Assembly (NCBI RefSeq): GCF_000421345.1
Contig: NZ_ATWV01000007.1
Location: 62,001 to 126,000, forward strand
Reading direction: 5' to 3'
Source: Treponema bryantii NK4A124
Lineage (GTDB): Bacteria > Spirochaetota > Spirochaetia > Treponematales > Treponemataceae
DNA length: 64,000 bases
Shown here: one piece after another, positions 58,810 through 64,000 of the stretch
Numbering within the stretch: the stretch's first letter is position 1
Layout: every line of letters starts with the position of its first letter
The notes under the pieces: generated by a model
Databases searched by the model: none
Seen by the model: only the letters and a program-made list of their open reading frames with translations
Told to the model about the DNA's origin: nothing
Translations under genes and position numbers: made by a program

Positions 58810-59868
58810 ATGACTCAGAATGAAATTTTTGCACAGCGACTCAAAAATGCTCGGGTGATGAAAGGTTATTCTATGGATGAACTGGTTGCTGCTATGGGGA
58901 ACAGTCTTTCTAAAATGGCCATATCTAAATATGAAAAATGTCAGCTCTCTCCTAGTAGTAGTGTTCTTATTTCTCTTTCTAAGGCTTTGGGACAGCCGGT
59001 GGATTATTTCTTTCGCCCTTTTACCATGCAGATTGAATCTGTTAAGTTTAGAAAACACAAAAGCAAGCTTGCTGTAAAACAGGAAGAAAGCATTAAGCAG
59101 AATATTTCTGATATGTTTGAACGCTATATCACTATTGAAGAGATTTGCAACGCTTCCGTCAAATTTGTTTCTCCTTTTAAAAAGCCAGTCTCTTCTGCCG
59201 AACAGGTAAAAGAGGCTGCCCTGAAGCTTCGCGATTTCTGGAATATCGGAAGTGATGGAATTATAAATGTAATTGATCTTCTGGAAGAACATGGCATTAA
59301 GGTTATGGAAATTGATGCTCCAGAATCTTTTGATGGTTTGAGTTCAATGGTTAATGATGTGTATCCTGTGATTGTTTTGAACAAAGCATTACCATCTGAA
59401 CGCAAACGCTTTACTGCACTTCATGAACTGGGACATCTAATTCTTAATTTTGATGATTCTGTTTCTGAAAAAGATGAAGAGACTCTCTGCAATCTTTTTG
59501 CAAATGAAATGCTTATTCTGGAATCTATGTTCAGGCGAATTGTTGGTGATTCACGTCGTGAAATCACTTATCCGGAACTTCGCGCTGTTCAGATTCATTT
59601 TGGTATTTCCTGCGATGCCTTAATGTATAAAGCCAAAACCTGCGGAATCATTTCCGAACCTCGTTACAAATCTTTTTGCATTCAAAAGAACAGAAACTCC
59701 GCATTTAAAGAACGAATTGAACAGTCATATTATCCACAGGAAGAATCAAACCGATTTAATCGCCTTGTTTATAATGCACTGAGCAACGAACTGATTACTA
59801 TTTCCAAAGCTGCAAGTCTGCTTCATACAAGTGTTGAAGAGGTACGTGGAGACTTAATGCCTATATGA
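58810..59868 (+). CDS. XRE family regulator fused to ImmA/IrrE metallopeptidase
   Basis: A 352-aa protein. Residues 1-70 are an XRE/Cro-type HTH (FAQRLKNARVMKGYSMDELV ... SKMAISKYEKCQLSPSSSVL). Residues about 150-240 form an ImmA/IrrE peptidase with RFTALHELGHLILNF (HExxH, zinc site) and a downstream acidic helix EETLCNLFANEMLI. The C-terminal 100 residues (YPELRAVQIHFGISCDALMY onward) match the usual tail of such fusions. The ATG at 58810 has AAGGAG upstream. It overlaps the PIN gene by 4 bp (ATGA), so it is the likely antitoxin/regulator of a two-gene module; self-cleavage or cleavage of a partner repressor is possible by family analogy. The twin operator in its promoter suits autoregulation. 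Confidence 0.9.
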   Translation: MTQNEIFAQRLKNARVMKGYSMDELVAAMGNSLSKMAISKYEKCQLSPSSSVLISLSKALGQPVDYFFRPFTMQIESVKFRKHKSKLAVKQEESIKQNISDMFERYITIEEICNASVKFVSPFKKPVSSAEQVKEAALKLRDFWNIGSDGIINVIDLLEEHGIKVMEIDAPESFDGLSSMVNDVYPVIVLNKALPSERKRFTALHELGHLILNFDDSVSEKDEETLCNLFANEMLILESMFRRIVGDSRREITYPELRAVQIHFGISCDALMYKAKTCGIISEPRYKSFCIQKNRNSAFKERIEQSYYPQEESNRFNRLVYNALSNELITISKAASLLHTSVEEVRGDLMPI

Positions 59869-60380
59869 TAACAGAAAAAATAGTTATCAGTGATACAAAT
59901 ATTCTCCTCGATTTATTATCTCAGAATATGCTTGATGACTTTTTCTCTTTGCCATGCGATATCTGTACTACAGATTTGGTAATTGATGAAATTGTTCAGC
60001 CAGCTCAGCAAAAGATAATTGATTCATTTATTAAGTCTCGAAAACTGGAAGTTGTTCAGTTTAGCCCTTCTGAATTTTCTAATATCACAAATCTTTTTGT
60101 TATGAATCCTAATAATGCTTCTCTTACAGATTGTTCTGTCTGGTATTATGCCAAGCAGACAAACGGAAGATTATTAACTGGAGATGGGAAACTTAGAAAG
60201 GCAGCAGAAAATGACAATATAAAAGTTTCTGGTATTCTTTATATTTTTGATAATCTTATTGAATATGGAATTCTTTCTGAAAAAGACGCTGCAGATTTAC
60301 TTGAAAAACTTATGAAGATAAATATGCGTCTGCCAAAAGACGAATGCGAAAAACGCATATTAGCCTGGCGAAATTGTTAA
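59865..60380 (+). CDS. PIN domain protein (putative RNase toxin)
   Basis: A 171-aa PIN-fold nuclease candidate, similar in layout to DUF3368-like PIN proteins. The acidic residues fit the metal site: Asp in VISDTNILLDLL (first motif), Glu in DLVIDEIVQP, Asp in NNASLTDCSVWYYAK, and Asp in GRLLTGDGKLRKAA. The C-terminal part is helical. Start ATG overlaps the stop of the XRE-peptidase gene. The pairing looks like a type II toxin-antitoxin-like module, with the PIN protein as RNase toxin; that role is inferred from family and context. Confidence 0.85.
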   Translation: MITEKIVISDTNILLDLLSQNMLDDFFSLPCDICTTDLVIDEIVQPAQQKIIDSFIKSRKLEVVQFSPSEFSNITNLFVMNPNNASLTDCSVWYYAKQTNGRLLTGDGKLRKAAENDNIKVSGILYIFDNLIEYGILSEKDAADLLEKLMKINMRLPKDECEKRILAWRNC

Positions 60381-60402
60381 ATTAGCATTTTGGATATATA
60401 AT
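60374..60402 (+). promoter_or_regulatory. Own promoter of hsdR
   Basis: TTGTTA (60374-60379), 17 bp, TATAAT (60397-60402), overlapping the PIN gene stop; the ATG at 60427 follows with AAGGAG at 60411-60416. This lets hsdR be expressed apart from the cargo upstream. Confidence 0.65.
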
Positions 60403-60426
60403 TAAGCCTTAAGGAGTTTTGATTAT

Positions 60427-63400
60427 ATGTCCGATTACAACGAAGAAGCCTATGAAAATGCTCTGATTGAGTTGTTCCAGAATATGGGATGGGAGCATGT
60501 TTATGGCCCGGACATTGATCGCGACTGGCATTCTCCGCTTTATGACTCTGTACTTGAAGATTCTATCCGGCGTCTTAATCCAAAGGCGGCGCCTGCTGCA
60601 ATTGATGAAGCTCTCCTAAAACTCCGACACTTTGAAAATGCTGAACTTAAAAAGAAGAATGCTGTTTTTATGGAATACCTGCAGAATGGTATTGAAGTAA
60701 GTTATCATGAAAACGGTGAGAATAAATCAGCCATCATTTATATTGCAGATTTTGAAAATGCCGGTAAGCCTGGAGACAAGAATTCTTATATCGTTGCAAA
60801 TCAATGGACATTTATAGAAAACTCAAACAAACGGCCGGATATTCTGCTTTTCTTGAACGGACTTCCTATCTGTCTTTTTGAATTAAAGTCTCCAAGCCGT
60901 GAGCAGACTGACGCTAGCGAAGCATACACACAGATTCGCAATTACATACATGAGATTCCTTCCATGTTTATTTACAACTGTATCTGCGTAATGAGCGACC
61001 AGCTTACAAGCAAGGCGGGAACCATTACAAGTGGTGAAGACCGCTTTATGGAATGGAAGACAAAAGACGGCAACATGGAATCCAAGTCCTTTGCGGATTT
61101 TACAACTTTCTTTGAAGGCATTTTCCAGAAAGACCGCCTGCTGGATATCATCAAAAATTTTATCTGCTTTAATAATGACGGAATTATTTCCTATAAGATT
61201 CTAGCGGGTTATCATCAATATTTTGCAGTTCGCAAGGCTGTTGAACGCACAAAAGTTGCGGTTGCCGGCGATGGAAAAATCGGTGTCTTCTGGCATACTC
61301 AGGGCTCCGGAAAATCACTTTCTATGGTTTTCTATGCACACCTTTTGCAGCAGGCAATTGATTCGCCGACAATCGTAGTTATTACAGACCGAAATGATTT
61401 GGATAACCAACTTTATGGTCAGTTCTGTAATTGTAAAGATTTCTTACGTCAGGAACCTGTTCAGGCAGAAAGCCGGGAACATTTGAAACAGCTTCTTGAA
61501 GGACGAAAGGCAAACGGAATCATTTTTACTACAATGCAGAAGTTCGAGGAAAGTGATGAACCACTCAGCGACAGAAAAAATATCATCGTAATGGCGGATG
61601 AAGCACACCGCGGCCAGTACGGACTTACAGAAAAAATCAAAACCAGTCGCGACGAAGAGGGCAACCTTATTGCCCACCGCACAATCGGTACCGCCCGCAT
61701 AATTCGTGACAGTCTTCCAAACGCAAGTTATATCGGTTTTACAGGAACTCCAATTTCCCGAGAAGACCGCAGCACTATTGAAGTTTTCGGTGACTACATC
61801 GATGTTTATGATATGACTCAGGCTGTTGAAGATGGCGCAACCCGCCCTGTTTATTACGAAAGCCGAGTTATCAAACTCAAGCTTGATGATAAAGTTCTTG
61901 CTCAGATTGATGCAGAATACAGTGCTCTTGCTCAGAATGCTGATGAAGAAGTAATCGAAAAGAGTAAGCACGAACTTGGCAAGATGGAAGAAATACTTGG
62001 CCACGAAAAAACAATCAACTCTCTTGTTGATGATATTCTTAATCACTACGAAAACGAACGCCAGTATTTGTATACCGGAAAGGCAATGATTGTTGCTTAT
62101 AACCGTTCTATCGCAATGAAGATTTTTAATCGTATTTTGGAATTGAGGCCTTCTTGGGCGGGGACAACTTCACAGGTTACAGTCGGCTCAAAACAGATTA
62201 CTGTTCCTGGTGATGACGCCCGCATTGCCGTTGTAATGACAGAAAGCAACAAGGACCCGGAAGAATGGCGTGCAATCATCGGCAACAAACACCGCAAGCA
62301 GGAACTCGCAACCCGCTTCAAAGATAATGACAGCCCGCTAAAAATTGCAATCGTTGTTGATATGTGGCTTACAGGATTCGACGTTCCATCTCTTGCAACA
62401 ATGTATGTTTACAAGCCGATGGAAAGCTACAATCTTATGCAGGCAATTGCCCGTGTAAACCGTGTCTTCAAAGATAAGGAAGGCGGACTTGTTGTAGATT
62501 ACGTTGGAATTGCAAGTGCCCTCAAGCAGGCAATGAACGACTACACTGTCCGTGACCGTCAGAACTATGGCGAAATGGATGTCGCAAAACGAGCCTTCCC
62601 TAAGTTCCAGGAAAAACTCGAAATCTGCCGAAATCTTTTCTTTGGTTATGATTATACTCCTTTCTACGAGGGCTCAGACTTACAGCGCGGTATGACAATC
62701 AGTGGCGCAGTAAACTTTATTGTAGCCCCAGATAAAGAAGAACAGAAACAGGCATTTATAAAAGAAGCCTTAATGCTTAAACAGGCACTTTCTCTTTGTT
62801 CTTCTATGGTAAAAGAACACATGCGTCTTGAGGCAGCTTTCTTTGAATCTGTCCGCGTTCTTGTAATGCGTCTTTTGTATAATCCATCTGGCAAGAAATT
62901 CTCCCTCAAAGAAATCAATGACCGCATAAATGAACTTCTTAAACAGTCAGTTAAATCAGATGGCGTTATAAATCTTTTCTCTGATGTCGGCGAAAAAGTA
63001 AACCTCTTTGATCCAACCTTCCTTGAAAATATCTCAAAGATGAAAGAGAAAAACCTCGCCGTAGAAATGCTCAAGAAGTTGATTGATGAACAGGTAAAAG
63101 TTTACAAACGTACAAACCTCGTAAAATCAGAAGCCTTCAGCGAACTCATTCAGCAGACTTTGAACCGTTACCTGAACGGAATGCTTACAAACGAAGAAGT
63201 AATTCAAGAACTGTTGAAGCTTGCGAAAGAAATGCTTCATGCAAGCGAAGAAGGGAACAAGCTCGGATTAACTGATGAAGAACTTGCCTTCTATGATGCA
63301 CTCACAAAACCTGAAGCTGTAAAAGATTTCTATTCAAACGAAGACCTTGTTGCACTTACAAAAGAACTTACAGAAACCCTCCGTAAAAACAAAACCATCG

Positions 63401-63633
63401 ACTGGCAGAAAAAAGAATCAGCTCGTGCCAAAATGCGAATGATTGTTAAAAAGCTTCTGAAGAAATACAAATATCCACCAGAAGGTCAGGAAGATGCATT
63501 AAAAACCGTTATAAGCCAGTGTGAACTCTGGACCGATAATGTTGCTGATTATGAAGATACAGTTTCATATTCTATAAATGATGATTATGGTAATCTAAAA
63601 GTTGCAGAAACAACTTCAGACTACGGAAAATAA
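60427..63633 (+). CDS. hsdR: Type I restriction-modification system endonuclease (translocase) subunit
   Basis: A 1068-aa motor and nuclease subunit of the type I system. N-terminal PD-(D/E)XK nuclease: RPDILLFLNGLPICLFELKS (Asp ... E-x-K, near residues 140-160). Helicase core: Walker A FWHTQGSGKSLSM (near residue 290), DEAHRGQY (motif II), GFTGTPI (motif III), DMWLTGFDVPSLATMYVYKP and QAIARVNRVF (motifs V/VI). The C-terminal helical part binds the MTase. Complete and uninterrupted, normal length, SD AAGGAG. It lies about 4.5 kb after hsdS, separated by the accessory cassettes, yet host-like composition matches hsdM, so all three subunits probably belong together. Confidence 0.95.
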   Translation: MSDYNEEAYENALIELFQNMGWEHVYGPDIDRDWHSPLYDSVLEDSIRRLNPKAAPAAIDEALLKLRHFENAELKKKNAVFMEYLQNGIEVSYHENGENKSAIIYIADFENAGKPGDKNSYIVANQWTFIENSNKRPDILLFLNGLPICLFELKSPSREQTDASEAYTQIRNYIHEIPSMFIYNCICVMSDQLTSKAGTITSGEDRFMEWKTKDGNMESKSFADFTTFFEGIFQKDRLLDIIKNFICFNNDGIISYKILAGYHQYFAVRKAVERTKVAVAGDGKIGVFWHTQGSGKSLSMVFYAHLLQQAIDSPTIVVITDRNDLDNQLYGQFCNCKDFLRQEPVQAESREHLKQLLEGRKANGIIFTTMQKFEESDEPLSDRKNIIVMADEAHRGQYGLTEKIKTSRDEEGNLIAHRTIGTARIIRDSLPNASYIGFTGTPISREDRSTIEVFGDYIDVYDMTQAVEDGATRPVYYESRVIKLKLDDKVLAQIDAEYSALAQNADEEVIEKSKHELGKMEEILGHEKTINSLVDDILNHYENERQYLYTGKAMIVAYNRSIAMKIFNRILELRPSWAGTTSQVTVGSKQITVPGDDARIAVVMTESNKDPEEWRAIIGNKHRKQELATRFKDNDSPLKIAIVVDMWLTGFDVPSLATMYVYKPMESYNLMQAIARVNRVFKDKEGGLVVDYVGIASALKQAMNDYTVRDRQNYGEMDVAKRAFPKFQEKLEICRNLFFGYDYTPFYEGSDLQRGMTISGAVNFIVAPDKEEQKQAFIKEALMLKQALSLCSSMVKEHMRLEAAFFESVRVLVMRLLYNPSGKKFSLKEINDRINELLKQSVKSDGVINLFSDVGEKVNLFDPTFLENISKMKEKNLAVEMLKKLIDEQVKVYKRTNLVKSEAFSELIQQTLNRYLNGMLTNEEVIQELLKLAKEMLHASEEGNKLGLTDEELAFYDALTKPEAVKDFYSNEDLVALTKELTETLRKNKTIDWQKKESARAKMRMIVKKLLKKYKYPPEGQEDALKTVISQCELWTDNVADYEDTVSYSINDDYGNLKVAETTSDYGK

Positions 63634-63642
63634 ACTTCAATA

Positions 63643-64000
63643 TTAAACTAATGGAAGAATAAACTCTGGGAACATCTCTCCCGCAAATCCAAACTCCCGT
63701 TCCCCAAACAGCACCAGCGTAATCTCATCAAAATCATCCTGATGCATTTTCATAGTCTCGATTGCCACTCTAATAGCATCTCGCTGCGGGTAACCATAAA
63801 CGCCGGCAGAAATCAGAGGAAAAGCAATAGTTTTAAGCCCTTTTTCTTTTGCAAGCTTCAAAGAATTTTCATAACAGGAAGTCAAAAGTACCTCAGCCTC
63901 TGCAGGCGAATGTTCATAATAAATCGGCCCAACAGTGTGGATTACAAATCTTGCCGGTAAATTATATCCTTTTGTAATTTTAGCTTCGCCGGTTTTGCAG
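63643..64000 (-). CDS. Macro domain protein (partial, 5' end beyond window)
   Basis: C-terminal part of a macro-domain (ADP-ribose-binding/hydrolase) protein. Visible from the right edge: CKTGEAKITKGYNLPARFVI then HTVGPIYYE, and the phosphate loop AFPLISAGVYGYPQRDA. These match the MacroD/YmdB-type deacetylases of O-acetyl-ADP-ribose and mono-ADP-ribose. The stop is at 63643, 9 bp from the hsdR stop, convergent. The start and the N-terminal ADP-ribose loop are outside the window. Macro domains are frequent in defence and toxin-antitoxin neighbourhoods, but this may also be a housekeeping copy. Confidence 0.9.
   Translation of the reverse strand, partial: CKTGEAKITKGYNLPARFVIHTVGPIYYEHSPAEAEVLLTSCYENSLKLAKEKGLKTIAFPLISAGVYGYPQRDAIRVAIETMKMHQDDFDEITLVLFGEREFGFAGEMFPEFILPLV

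Overview
The window most resembles a chromosome segment of a host-associated spirochaete, probably a gut or rumen Treponema. This is inferred from spirochaete-type lipoboxes (SC, FSC, LSC), moderately AT-rich DNA, strong TTGACA/TATAAT promoters, many short palindromic intergenic repeats, and the mix of housekeeping genes. No species marker is present, so the genus call is an inference.

Layout. (1) 1-32396: almost half the window is three giant minus-strand paralogues (>2234, 3837 and 4145 aa). Each is a lipoprotein starting ...CEIGLG..VDTE.P, followed by a long train of bacterial Ig-like domains. The 4145-aa and 3837-aa genes form a tandem unit with a 17-bp gap. The third, which runs off the left edge, is separated from them by an Rpn/PD-(D/E)XK nuclease gene and a small unknown gene. 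(2) 32693-52671: a housekeeping block. It holds an NSS/SNF transporter, a CmpB-like membrane protein, PTS enzyme I, the GTPase Der, a small MerR regulator, an Rsm22-type methyltransferase, a small membrane protein, a CrtI-like FAD oxidoreductase, a WecA/TagO-like glycosyl-phosphate transferase, a UDG-superfamily protein, a secreted YD-like repeat protein, rubrerythrin, an Hsp70-SBD/LysM fusion next to a lytic transglycosylase lipoprotein, an Nfu scaffold coupled to a Cys-tailed FKBP isomerase, shikimate kinase and a PrsW-like protease. (3) 52795-64000: an initiator tRNA with a perfect consensus promoter, then a defence island. A type I restriction-modification system (hsdM, hsdS, hsdR) is split by cargo: an ImmA/IrrE peptidase plus a class III cyclase-like/degenerate NUDIX protein with its own promoter and terminator, a broken HigA antitoxin, and an XRE-ImmA/IrrE plus PIN pair controlled by twin dyad operators. 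A macro-domain gene runs off the right edge.

The housekeeping block is dotted with at least three families of short palindromic repeats. One (GGTGGTTGAG...CGAAACCACC) occurs as BIME-like pairs, supplies terminators, supplies the stop codon of the MerR gene, and is inserted in frame inside the Rsm22-type gene together with a second repeat family. The best candidate for an undescribed system is the self-contained ImmA/IrrE plus cyclase-pseudoNUDIX cassette at 55977-58130. Domain calls were made by eye from motifs; no database search was run.
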